35,223 nt of DNA from Plantago elongata (Eukaryota > Streptophyta > Magnoliopsida > Lamiales > Plantaginaceae), in assembly GCA_036897095.1 (NCBI GenBank), contig JAYMSP010001177.1:1-35223 (forward strand), given 5' to 3'. Below are positions 20,645-31,675 of the stretch, piece after piece. A model generated the notes under the pieces. That model made no database searches. It was not told the origin of the DNA and worked only from the letters and a program-made list of their open reading frames with translations. Numbering within the stretch: the stretch's first letter is position 1; each line of letters starts with the position of its first letter. Made by a program: the position numbers and the translations under genes.

Positions 20645-21413
20645 AGGCAGTAGTGTTCTAGATTATGGTTACACCTTTTGATTGGTGAGTTGTGAATGTT
20701 TGTGTAGGAGGAGAAGATGGGAAGTGATAAGAAAAAAAGTGTGCATATGATATGAAAGCGTGGCTGTCATACTTCCCACAAAGGTCACACCCCATCCCAC
20801 ATACTTTATGGACGTATGTAAAGAAAAAATAGTTTCGTAAACCTTTTTAACCCTTAGGAGTACATAATACTTCATGGATTACTTACAATAACAATTAAAG
20901 GGTATAATATACATCACCATTCAATGCCTCATAATATTTTAATATATTATATTATACATCCAGTAGATATGATACAACCGAAAAATCAATACAACAATAT
21001 ACTGTATACTACATTTTCATATCATATCAAGGATATTGATTTTTCACAATATCAATTACTCGCTTCTCCCGTAGAATATACACGCGCGCACACACACCTA
21101 AGAAGCGATCTCCATGTTACAACTACACCGGAAAATCGAAGCTGAGCAACCACACAATCAGAATACATAAAACAAACGATCGGCATAAATGTTAGACATG
21201 TTTCGAACGAAGTTTTTGTGATTTTTTTTAACGTTTTCAACCGATTTGATCGAGAAATCAATCTAAATTGTTGAGATTATGATCGATAACCACCTCCTAC
21301 ATGGTTGATTCATGTTTTGAATGATAAAATAGCTTTGATTTCACCTAGATCTGAAAAATCAAGTTCGAAAAATTATAGATCTGAAAGTATTCGTCTATAA
21401 TTTCGTATTTTGA
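20645..21413. other. Upstream region of the rubredoxin-like gene and AT-rich DNA
   Basis: The 5' UTR and promoter of the minus-strand gene should lie in the first few hundred bases. The rest is AT-rich, with no gene recognised. Confidence 0.5.
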
Positions 21414-21427
21414 TTGTATATTGTTGT

Positions 21428-21766
21428 TGTTTATGCATTCACAAGGTGTAATCGTGCTTGCATAATGATACAATTGTGTAATAATTCAAAATCAAACCTC
21501 AATCATGGACTCAAATTCGAAAAAATAAGATATACAACGTTTACATATTCTTTCGTACGTGTGCTATGTTCTCAACAATATTACGCATGTTCTAAAGAAT
21601 ATGTTCTATGTAATCATTAAAAAACTGACAATCATTATGTGCTCTGCTTTTTTACAATATTATCTTGAGTTTTATTCTCGACTGTGTTTTCTATATTCTT
21701 AAGTATATAACCTATGTTCTCTGGAATATGTTCTATGTTTTCATTCAAAACCTGATAGTCATTTTG
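21428..21766 (+). repeat. AT-rich repeat block left of the solo LTR (ATGTTCT-rich)
   Basis: ATGTTCT/TATGTTCT recurs. A longer pair also recurs: GAATATGTTCTATGT...ATTATGTGCTCT near 21598-21643 and GAATATGTTCTATGTTTTC...TTTTGTGCTCT near 21725-21772. The segment at 21428-21470 recurs as 24890-24932 on the other side of the LTR, so one repeat block was split by the LTR insertion. Confidence 0.55.
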
Positions 21767-21771
21767 TGCTC
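21767..21771. repeat. Target-site duplication TGCTC, left copy
   Basis: TGCTC directly precedes TGTAAGGTC and is repeated at 24741-24745 directly after GCGCTACA. Confidence 0.85.
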
Positions 21772-22392
21772 TGTAAGGTCTGATAAATTTCCTCGTCTAT
21801 TCGAAAATTTAATAAAATATTAATTTTATTATTTCGCACGAGCGAAAATATTGCGTAAGTAGGTTAGGTCGAATTTAGAATTTTAACGCCGAGCGGATTC
21901 GACGTTAAATGAAATTAAGTAATTTATTAATAAAATAATAATAAAAAAATAAAATAAAAATTATTTATTTTATTTTTCCTATGGCTCGAGAACGACTTGA
22001 AAAGTGTCTGGGAATCGATTTTTCATTTTTTCGAATTTTATTTGCGAGTCGTTTGGAAGCCAGAACGATCGAGTTATATATAATCGCGAAAAGACCAAAC
22101 TACCCCGAACTTACCCTTCTCCTTCTTTTCCACCAAGGCTGTTTTGGTCCTTTCAACTCACCTTCTTCCCCAAAAATTGAAACAGCCGTGCATCTCCTCC
22201 ATTGTTACCGTACCAAGAATTGAGTTCCTTCGTGCCAACACCATCGAACTTCATGCCACACCGCTCCATCTCCAACCAATCAGCGCGCACCGACCGGAGG
22301 CGGCGCCGCCGTGGGCCCTTGCCCACGCGTGAACGGCGGCCAAGAGAAAAACGTGGCGGCTTGGGGGCAGGCGGCCGAAAAGGAGTCACGGC

Positions 22393-22446
22393 CCACGTGG
22401 CCGTGCCAAACCGCCCTTCCACCGCCATCTACGGCTATATATAGCC
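22393..22446 (+). promoter_or_regulatory. Promoter-like core of solo LTR copy 1 (G-box and palindromic TATA)
   Basis: A perfect G-box CCACGTGG at 22393-22400 lies about 36 bases upstream of TATATATA (22436-22443), itself within the perfect palindrome GGCTATATATAGCC (22433-22446). The matching place in copy 2 has TATAAATA at 34655-34648 (minus). Confidence 0.55.
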
Positions 22447-22739
22447 GGTCCTCTGCCCATTTTCTCCACTCCTCATCGCTCTTTCTTCTCTGCTTCACCC
22501 GCAAACACCACTACTCCTCCGAGCACCACCAATTCCGGGCAAGCGTAGTTAACTCGACCAAGTTCCGGTTACTAGTGATATATTACCGCTCCTTGCCCGG
22601 CCTTATGCCACCATCAACCGCCGCTTCCTTTTGTTTTCCAGAATAGTGTCGTTAACTCGACCAATTATTCCGCCTCGTGCCACCTCGACCCCGCCTCGAC
22701 TATCGACTGTCACCCGCCGCTCGACGCTCGTTGGTCAGT

Positions 22740-22920
22740 ATCGTGTTATCCTTATTATTATCGCTAATTGTCGTTAATTCACGTTAATTATTATAGTTAG
22801 TATTAATTATCGTTAATTACCGTCTATTAGTGTTAATTATCGATTAATACTGTAATTACTGGTTATTAGTATTTATTATCGGATAATGGGGAATTTAAAT
22901 TATACTGTTAAATTATTAGC
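22740..22920 (+). repeat. TTAATTATCG-type low-complexity tract in LTR copy 1
   Basis: Repeated CGTTAATTA/TTAATTATCG variants over about 180 bases. The corresponding tract in copy 2 (33830-34290) is expanded to about 450 bases. Confidence 0.6.
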
Positions 22921-23867
22921 ATAGCCGGTAATAATAAATGTTGTAGTGTCGACTGGCCGTCGACAGTAGGATAATTACCGCTGGCCGCGGACTGCTGTTA
23001 ATTCTGAATTAGTTTGTATATTGTTGAATTGTGGATAGAAGTCGACTAGGAATTGTACTTTTGGCTTGTGTAGATGTCGACTTGACGTCGACTAGGGAAC
23101 TGGAATATAATAATATTATTTGATGGTACTGCCCTGTTAGGACATATACTGGGTAAATACTATAAGAAGTTGGGATATTACTGGACAGACTTGTCGTCTG
23201 TGGTCTGAATTTATCTGTTAGGAGTTCTATACCGGATACATGTTTATTGTATTAAGACAGACTTGTCGTATGTGGCACCTGTTAGAAATAAAATACCAGA
23301 TGTAATTTTTAAAAATAAAATAAAATGTTATCTTGGCAGTTTTAAAAGTTAGAACTTATTTAAAGATTAGAAGTCGGGTTTACTAAATAGTGTCGGTTAA
23401 TCTAAACGCTGAATAATTAATCGTAAATAATTAGGAAATTCAGGTATGGAAGCCGTTTGTATACGTCATAGGAAGTATAAATTAATATATCGAAACGTCG
23501 TCATAATACTGTTAGGAGATTACTAGGAGTCGTTTAATTAATTGAGTCTGAAGGTTAAGTAGTACTGTTTATCTGTTTATCAGGAATCTCGGAGGATCCT
23601 GATGCACCAGATATACACGGTGAGTGATAGCTGGCCTTCGGCATCCGGCCCTGGGAAAGTATGCTACTGTTCATTCTTCGTTTTTCAATTCCTATACCCG
23701 TTTATCTACCTGACTGTCTAACCCTGACCGCGACTACTCGACGACGACCGACCGGCCCGCTTACCGATTTAATTGACTGACTGTATTACTTTAGATAACC
23801 AGTATTAAGGGACCGCACCTTTATTGACTCGAACCTAGTTATTAGTTTTTACTGTACACTGAAACCC

Positions 23868-24012
23868 TGTTACTGATTCCAGATACCAACTCTGATCCTG
23901 TTTACTGATCATGTCATTGATATTGTTACTAATCATGTTTACTGATCATTTCATTGATACTGTTACTGATCCTGTTTACTGATCCTGTTACTGCTCCTGT
24001 TTACTGTTACCG
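23868..24012 (+). repeat. Degenerate TTTACTGATCCTG tandem repeats in LTR copy 1
   Basis: About ten variants of (T)TTACTGATCMTG or GTTACTGATCCTG in ~145 bases. They lie in the same general part of the LTR where copy 2 carries its 38-bp array, but the sequences are unrelated. Confidence 0.65.
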
Positions 24013-24740
24013 CACTGCATCTGCATATTACCCTTGTTACTGATCCTCATGCATTGCATTGCACGGAAAACTGTTTATTGAAAAAGCAACCACACAATGT
24101 TTTCTGAAAATTTGGGAAACCGTCCTGGTCGACATACTGTTATTGTAAAGCGTTCTGCAGCGCTGTCCTTTCGGGCAATACTGACTGTACAGCCATTCAA
24201 ACGGTCTGGGTTTTATGAGTTGTGACGGGTCGTGCCTGTCGTGAAAGCAACTCCACACGCAGTCACGCTGCTACTGATGAGACCGCAACCTGATCCGTTC
24301 GGTCTATCCCAAGACAGTTACTATTTAGTACTGTAAATCTGGCACCTTTCATGTGCTATGGTACTCACTGAATGTTACTGATTTCCCCACTACTTACAAC
24401 TGCCTGATCAGCAAGTGTGATGGTTTACTATATTGTTGCATTCATACGCATATATTCATGCATGCTTGATTATCCTCACTGAGTCCATGTGACTGACACA
24501 CTCCCTGTTCCAATAATCCTGCTTTCCCAGATTTGGAGCACGAAGAGAGGACCGGGTAGCTAGGCATATCGACTGACACTAGGACTGGATATTTCGCTGC
24601 TGACCCAGTAGTATAAGTGTGTTTTTGTGTATTAAATTATGAAGTACATTTGGAGATGTAATGAATAATATTTTGATATTTATATATATTGGGATGTTCG
24701 GCACAATCCTTGACGTCCGGACCAGATCCGGGGCGCTACA

Positions 24741-24745
24741 TGCTC
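24741..24745. repeat. Target-site duplication TGCTC, right copy
   Basis: It matches 21767-21771 exactly. Confidence 0.85.
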
Positions 24746-25171
24746 TATTTTTCGACATATGTTCTTGTATTTTGCTTTTTACTGTATATTATGTTTTTAC
24801 GTATACGTATTATGTTCTAATCAATATACCATGTGTTCATCAGCAATATCTACTATGTTTGACATGAAATAATTGTTCATTGATGCGTTTGTTTATGCAT
24901 TTACAAGGTTTAATCATGTTTTCATAAGGATCAGGTTAATAAATTCATCAAATTAAAGAAGAAGAAGAAGCATCATTGGCGAAGAAGGAAGAAAGAACAA
25001 TATTGAGTCAAATGCAATACAAGAGCAAAAAGATTTGATAAACTTGAAATTATGTAGATAGAGATCAATAAGAGGTTTGAAAGAGACAAAAGAGTGTTAT
25101 ATGTTATTTTCTCAGCGGCTGTATGAGTAATAATATATGTAGTTGAATGATAGTATATGTTATATTTTATT
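24746..25171. repeat. AT-rich repeat block right of the solo LTR
   Basis: It continues the ATGTTCT-rich block split by the LTR and includes 24890-24932, which repeats 21428-21470. A GAAGAAG-rich purine tract lies at 24955-25000. No gene was recognised. Confidence 0.45.
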
Positions 25172-25173
25172 AA

Positions 25174-25929
25174 CTAAAAACACTATGATCTCAGACTAAA
25201 CCACTATGATGTCAACTCAAAAAATTATGTTATTAAACCAAACACTACGATCTCAGCTAAAAATACACTATATATGTTATCAGACTAAAAACATATTATG
25301 ACATCAACTAAAAACATTATGATGTCAACATAAAACACTATGATCTCATACTAAAATCACCATGATATTAACTCAAAAAGCTATGGCGTCAACACAAAAT
25401 ACTATGGTCTCATACTAAACCAATATGATATCATTTCAAGAAACTATTATATCAAACAAAAAACACTATGATCTCAATGAAAAATACACTATGTTATCAG
25501 ACTAAAAATAGTATGATGTCACGGAAAAACACTATGATATCAACACAAAACATTATTATCTCAAACTAAAAAAACTATGATATCAACTCAAACACTATGA
25601 TCTCAACAAAAAACATTATGATGTCAACACAAAAAATTATGATATCAGACTAAAAATCTATGCTATGAGCTCAAAAAACTATGATATCAAACTAAACATG
25701 AGGATCTCAACTAAAAACACTATAATCTCCACTAAAAAACACACTATGATGTCAAAAGAAAAATACTATGTTTCAGACTAAGAAATTATGATATCAAACA
25801 AACACGATGATCTTAACTAAAAACAATATAATCTCCACTAAAAAACACAATATGATGTCAACAGAAAAATATTATAATTTCAGAGTAAATTTCTATGATC
25901 TCAACTTAAAACTCTATGATATCAAACTT
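25174..25929. repeat. Degenerate ~21-bp tandem array (ACACTATGATNTCAACTAAAA)
   Basis: More than 30 variants of ACTATGATNTCAA followed by MYMAAAA run head to tail over about 750 bases. Near the right end two longer blocks repeat with a period of 106 bases (for example TATAATCTCC at 25721-25730 and 25827-25836, each followed by ACTAAAAAACACA). It is non-coding, with stops in all frames. Confidence 0.8.
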
Positions 25930-26393
25930 CGAGATGCCCTGTGAATGGATTCGTGAAAAATGATACTGACCCGAATTTACGAAGAATTCGTGAAAAATAC
26001 ATGTTAAATGATAAATTACAAAATGATTCCTTTTTAATTAAATTGACTAAAGATTGTTTCTCATCGATTTGTTAAGTTTGTGTGAGTCACTTTCAACCAT
26101 CTTGTATAACTTCATTGATTACTAAAAGTATAAACTACTCAATCTCAACCGGACATGTGACACGATCCGGAGAGATGAACACATTTTGGCGAAATACTAT
26201 ATGTATAAACAATTAATCATCTAAAATCAAGTAAGTTATTATTAGACGTTCATACTTCCATAAATTATATACTGAAGGTGCACAACCTAACTTTAATTAA
26301 AATCTTAATCAATTTGACACTTTACAAACCGAGTTTATCTCACTAATCAACCTCCGTCTCTACAAGTCCTAGGATTATGCCTAATTCGATGAG
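25930..26393. other. AT-rich intergenic DNA
   Basis: Nothing recognised besides a short GAATTCGTGAAAAAT repeat (25952-26010, two copies). Confidence 0.5.
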
Positions 26394-26401
26394 TTAGACA
26401 T

Positions 26402-26827
26402 ACGGCTGGGCGTTCGGGTCGGGTATCATGTACCCGTTTTACTATTCGATCGGGTATCATGTACCCGTTGAATAAACATGAAAAAAAGAAAAATTATATT
26501 CTTGAATTGCATTCTCATTTAATAGGAATTGTATATTTAGAACAACATGACTATATATTATTTATGATAAAATGACTAAATAGACTTACCACATACAATC
26601 ATCAAAATAACACAGTTTTAATACTTTATTGGTAACTAAAAATTGTGCATGAAATATGAATTCAAACGAATAAAAAAAAAAAGAATTATAAAATTCGGGT
26701 ACCCAAATACCCGAAATTGAATACTCATTTAAATACAAAATACGAAAACTCATATCCGAATTACCCGAACCCGAAATACCCGTACCCAAACTACCGAATA
26801 CCAAAAAACCCGATCCATGCCCGGCCC
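26402..26827. mobile_element. hAT-type MITE (GGGTACCCG-rich ends)
   Basis: The left end GGCTGGGCGTTCGGGTCGGG (from 26404) is inversely related to the right end, which on the other strand reads GGGCCGGGCATGGATCGGG. This is the familiar plant hAT end (GGGCTGGGC-TTCGGG). The flanking 8-mers TTAGACAT (26394-26401) and TTTGACAC (26828-26835) agree at 6 of 8 bases, as expected for an old 8-bp duplication. Subterminal GGGTA/TACCC motifs are abundant. There is no coding capacity. It lies just downstream of the IRX10-like gene. Confidence 0.55.
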
Positions 26828-27012
26828 TTTGACACTTAATCTCTCCATCAAGAAGATGAGTTTCATGTTTTGAGACAAGACATGACCAAAAACTTGCACT
26901 GTGAAATGCAGGAACCAATTCTTAGCTGCTATAAACTCTATCAATCAACTACATTTTCTAACTAGAGTAAACTAAACTAAATTACATATCAGCAATTTTT
27001 TACTTTGGCCAG

Positions 27013-29252
27013 CTACCATGGTTTTAGATCACCCACAGGGCCAGCAGTCCAGTTCAAGAACGTCTGGCCTGGTTTCAAGAAAACTTCGTCCCCGTGAGGC
27101 AACTTACGAGCAAGACCATTCAATATTTGATGGAAAGCGTCCCTCGGCTGAGCAGGTTGTGGAAATAACATAGCCTGCTTCATTGATGGATTGGCAAGCA
27201 ACCTTTGCTTTCTCAAGATTTCTTTTATTGGAAGTGAAGTCAGAATAGTATCCAGTTTAGGTACGTCCTTTTCTGCTACGAAAACAGCAATTTCTTCCCA
27301 TGGAATTGCATCAGCAAATGGTAACACAATGTCATCAGCTATGATAACAGGAATGCATCCAAACACGACTGCTTCAACAAGTCTCGGACTCCACGGGGCC
27401 CACCCCAGAGGGCAGAGGCAAAATATGGCTCTCTGCATGTCCTCATAGTATGTGTAAGGGTGATCAGTTGAGATGTCGAATAATGGGTTGTTCTTGAAAT
27501 TCTCCCACACTGATGCTCGAGCACCTCTGTTGCGTAACAAAATTGATCAGTAGTCTAACATATCACCTTGAATTAGTATTCTTATCAGGTTGAGGGGTCG
27601 AGGAATTATACCTTGCATAATAACCACCTTCAGGGTCATTCGAAATATCATAAAACAGACCTCGAAAGTAAACAAAGATGGACCGAGGAGTGTCTGGAGG
27701 AATTATACGGGCCTGGATTTTTTTTGGAGGAGCGAATGGAGGAATTGTGATTGAACCATTCTTTAAGCAAACATGATTGCGTTGCCCAAATGTTTGAACC
27801 AAGGTAGCTCGCTTAAGCAAAGGAAGAATCCCTCTCCCGATAGCTGTCTCTTCCTGTAGTAAGCATGAAATGCTAAATTGACTTTCTGGTGAAGATAGTA
27901 GTACACAAAATCTAATTTTTATCACTTGCAATTGTGAACATTAGAGCAGAACAGATACACGCGAAAAGAAAAACGTACAGGTATATTTTTTAACACATTT
28001 CACCTTGTTTATGCTAGAAAAAAATGATTATCAGTTTTGGGAATTGGTTTCAAACACACACTTACTTGGTAGTGAAAGCATGCACCAAAATCGTGAGGGA
28101 CTATGAAAAAATGATCGGCCCCCTCGGTTCTGTTCCAGTAAGGCCAATTGGAGGAAAGGAGCTGTATAGCACTCCTCATCACCAGTGGTGACCTGAATGG
28201 CAAAGGGAGACCATTTGATGTCAGGTCACAAGTAACATACACAGGCGCATAGAACCAGTCCGCTTCTTCAGGATTCAGAGTTCGAACAGGACTTGTCAAA
28301 AGAAACTGATGCATAAAAATCTCTGCTGCAAACATGTGGGTGAGGCATCTCGGCTCTTTCTGTAATTTCTTTTTGTTGTATTTACTAGGAAGCTCATAAA
28401 CGTAAACTTTTAACTTTCCCACCGGATCATCTTCCAAGACATCACCAGCACTGCCTAAATATTTCAAAGATCAATTGAAACAAATCACTATGTCATGAAT
28501 TTACTTCTAAAACTAACGAACTATCTAGTTTCAAGTATTTGGCAGATCAACACTATGAATCATGATACACCCACAATCCACACATCTATATACAATGATT
28601 CTTGATATGCAATAACATATCAATCAACACTGAGAAAACCTCAGCTTCCATGTGCTAAAAATCTTACTCGAAATCTAATGGTAGTTTCATCATACGGAAA
28701 GCACAAATGCAAACGCACTTTTTGTAACAACGACTGTAATAAACATCAAACTTCATTAGATCAAGATCTACACGGTAACTACAACAACGACAAAGGCAGC
28801 ATCTATTTTTCATTTGAAAACTGAATCGTGTTACATATTAGCATTACAACTAATTATGTCAAACACACTTTTCGTACCAACGACTGTAATAACATCAAAC
28901 TTCATTAGATCAAGATCCACGCACTAACTATAACAACGACAATGCAACATCTATTTTTCATTTGAAAACTTTATCGTGTAACAGATTCTCATGACACAAC
29001 TAATTCTGTCAATGTGCCAATTTCAAAATCTCAAACGTAATAAAATCAAAATGAAAATAAAAACTAATAACAAAATACCCAATTACATCGGACTGAATAT
29101 GAAAATAATATTTGAAAAATGACTTTGAAGCGGAACCAGGTATTACCAGAAATTCTCTCAGTGGGTTGATTTTGATGAGCATCAATAGCTTCAGCCCTCA
29201 AACAAAACGCCAGACAAAAAAGAATAGTGAAAAAATCGCTCGAATGGATCAT
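27013..29252 (-). CDS. IRX10: IRX10-type beta-1,4-xylosyltransferase (GT47)
   Basis: Four minus-strand exons join in frame: 29252-29147, 28454-28066, 27853-27612, 27526-27013, all GT-AG, 1,251 bp, 416 aa, the family length (about 412-415 in Arabidopsis IRX10 and IRX10-L). Residues 1-24 form a signal peptide or anchor. 'ERISGSAGDVLEDDPVGKL' starts the conserved body. The exostosin/GT47 domain has 'VYVYELPSKYNKK', 'TLNPEEADWFYAPVY', 'NRTEGADHFFIVPHDFGACF', 'TPRSIFVYFRGLFYD', 'EDMQRAIFCLCPLGWAPWS', 'VEAVVFGCIPVIIADDIV' and the end 'LNWTAGPVGDLKPW'. IRX10/IRX10-L extend the xylan backbone in the Golgi, in a complex with IRX9 and IRX14. Substitutions are few and conservative, so the copy looks functional. 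Whether it is IRX10 or IRX10-L cannot be decided without a tree. Intron 1 is 692 bp and holds a 150-bp tandem duplication. Confidence 0.93.
28711..29010. repeat. 150-bp tandem duplication inside intron 1 of the IRX10-type gene
   Basis: 28711-28860 and 28861-29010 are two copies with scattered substitutions. Each runs from AAACRCACTTTT through ATCAAACTTCATTAGATCAA to TAATTMTGTC. It is entirely intronic, with no effect on the coding frame. Confidence 0.85.
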
Positions 29253-31500
29253 CGTTTCACGAAATTAGCGAGAATCAAAAAAATCTTAAAGTTTTATAAT
29301 TGAAATGAGAGCGCAAATGGAGAAAGTTGTAGATAATTGGTAACATCATAGTAACGAAAAAGCAATATTGGTGAGGGTTGCAATGTCATTATTAAAAGTA
29401 TTAGGTGACTAAGTTTGCTTGAAGAAACAGAGAAAGCGTGAGGTAAAGTAGAAGATGGCAAGTGGAGCATAGCTATCTAGATGGGGGTAAACTATACATT
29501 TCTGTTCCTGAAATTGGCATTCAACAGATACATAGATAGTAAAAATAGGATTGGCATCCGTTTTTATCAATAATAAGACTCCTATTTGAAAGAGTTAATG
29601 ACAAGTTAGTTTGAAAATGTTGTCTCCAGAATGCGCGAAACTGGTTCCACATATGGAACTTGGAAAAGATTTGTAAAAGTTATACGTTTCGTCTGGATTT
29701 TGTCGAAAATTGTCATGGAAAAAAGTTAAGAATTTGAGAGATGCCATTTTTAATGAACTGAATTAGGTATGTTATTGATTTAGAGAACACGAAACACACA
29801 CGAATGGAGTGAAAAATGTGATACATAATGATGATTGATATAATCTGCTGCTATGCTATCAGATGGACAGAAGCATGCAATTGAAAAGGGGCAGCTACCG
29901 AACCGAACCTTGTTTTTGTTGAGCCTCTGCAACTCAACTCAAACGTCTTGTCTTGCTCGATCTTCAGAGTACAACTAACTCCATACACCTCTGCTTAGAC
30001 AGAGTCGACTTATCATCTGTGTCGGCAAGAACTTCACTCGCAATAACCCATTTATTTCTGCTACTTTCATTGGATTTCATTTTTGTCGTTTGTTTTCGCT
30101 CTGTGGGTGTCTGGTTGGAACCTGAATGCAATTCATTTTACCGGAAACTAATTGGGAGGGAATACCATGTCAAACCGTCCTGGTAAGATCAACATTCGAA
30201 AGGGATTATATTTTAACTAGTAAATTTTTTCAAAACATATTTTCTGAGTCAATAAAAAGGGAATGATAAAATAAATTAATCAATAAAATAAGACAATTTA
30301 AATTAATTACTTGTAAAAAACATGGTTGTGATATTGGTGGTGGGTAATTATTTTTCATCCAATAGACCAATGCTACATTTAATTTTTTATATTAAGAAAA
30401 GAAAAAAGTGAAATACGATCCATCACGACGAATACGCTTTTATATTGGGTCATATCGTATTTAACATGTTAATTAGTATCAATACATGTTTTTAAATATA
30501 TTGTATCCTTCATGAAAAAAAAATGAAAGAGTAAGCAATACAATCTATACAGGTGGTTCATAACAAATCCCACAGTTGTATTTCGCCCCGCCACAGACTA
30601 ATAAATTAGTATTCTATAAGAATAGTTTTATCCTGCACACGCTTCACAATGGTATGTGGTAATCCCACCAAACACATAAACATTATTATATTTTACAAAC
30701 CTAATATATCATGCTATTGTTGTAATAACCAACCCCCCTCCTCCCTCCGGCCGTGATGTATTAAAAAAATAGATAGGAGATTGAAGAAAGTTTTCCCTCC
30801 TAGAATAGCCCCTCCCTCGGACTATTGATTACATACATACAATTAAAATTATTATTGTACAAACATAATTTTACATGCTATGGTTGTACATATATGTTTA
30901 CTATTGTAAACAAATAGTTTGTTATTTTTTTGGTCGTAAGCTTTCGATTATTTTTAGTAGATTTGTTCCAATCAAACTATATAAATTATTTAGCCAATGT
31001 TTGGATTGGAGGTTTCTACATGTGCGATTGAAAAATAAAGTAAAACGCTCGGACAATACCAATAAAACAATTTAAAACATTTTAAACATATCACTTCACT
31101 TTTAGTAACACTATAGAATAACACTAAAACCCGTATAAAATTTTAACTCTATCCAAGCAAACAACCTACACATGTTAAAATTTTCATTTTCACGTTTGAA
31201 TCAAGTTTTAACAACACACTCTATACATACAACTAATATATACATCTACTCATTTAATCCTCTTCTTTTGTTATTTTATCTTTTTCCTTTTCAACAATAG
31301 GGCCTTTCATTTCATTCTCCTCTTGTTCTTATTCATCATGAATTCATGATACTCAAAAACAACATAAAAACTTATAAAAGCAAAAGTCAAATCGAAGATG
31401 TGAAATAATTTTATATAAAAATATTTTTGTTATGTCATAGTATAGCATTGGTTTTTGTTTCCATTCATATTAATTGTTTAGAATATTACCTTTGTATTTA
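29253..31500. other. Upstream region of the IRX10-type gene and AT-rich intergenic DNA
   Basis: The first few hundred bases should include the 5' UTR and promoter of the minus-strand gene. The remaining ~1.9 kb is AT-rich with a C-rich patch (30730-30760). A 77-codon plus-strand frame at 29953-30186 has no recognisable features and is not called. Confidence 0.5.
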
Positions 31501-31523
31501 AATGGACTATGTATAATTGTGTG

Positions 31524-31581
31524 TAGCTTAACGGTAAAATTTTATAGTTTACATGGATTCATGAGGTGTAGTGTTTAAATC
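31524..31581 (+). repeat. Possible tRNA-like SINE remnant (box A and box B)
   Basis: TAGCTTAACGG (31524-31534) fits the pol III box A consensus TRGYNNARNGG. GTTTAAATC (31573-31581) is one base off box B. The spacing is a little longer than in tRNA. No clear ends; low confidence. Confidence 0.25.
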
Positions 31582-31675
31582 AAATTTAGTTATCAAAGTT
31601 AAAATTTAGTATTCAAATTGGGTGATTTTTGTGTTGTTTGAATGAGCCAAGTTAATGAGTTAGTTTGGATTCATG

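Larger units (their letters stand above)
21772..24740 (+). mobile_element. Solo LTR of a long-LTR retrotransposon (copy 1)
   Basis: A 2,969-bp sequence with TG...CA ends (TGTAAGGTC...GGGGCGCTACA) and a 5-bp duplication, without internal region, PBS or coding genes, so a solo LTR. The orientation is inferred from a TATA box at 22436-22443 followed by a pyrimidine-rich leader-like stretch. Large LTRs of 2-3 kb suggest Ty3/gypsy (for example Tekay/Del-type), but no coding region is present to prove it. A diverged copy lies in inverse orientation at 32286-35223. The overlapping open frames in the GC-rich part (22150-22650) are not supported as genes. Confidence 0.85.

Noticed and set aside
22144..22646. 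Several 60-111 codon overlapping frames on both strands
   Set aside because: They sit around the promoter-like core of solo LTR copy 1. No domain, no splice logic and no agreement with copy 2.
27191..27448. 85-codon plus-strand frame
   Set aside because: It is antisense to the last IRX10-type exon.
29953..30186. 77-codon plus-strand frame with a hydrophobic middle
   Set aside because: No recognisable domain, no supporting exon neighbours and no clear promoter. The hydrophobic run is common in T-rich DNA.
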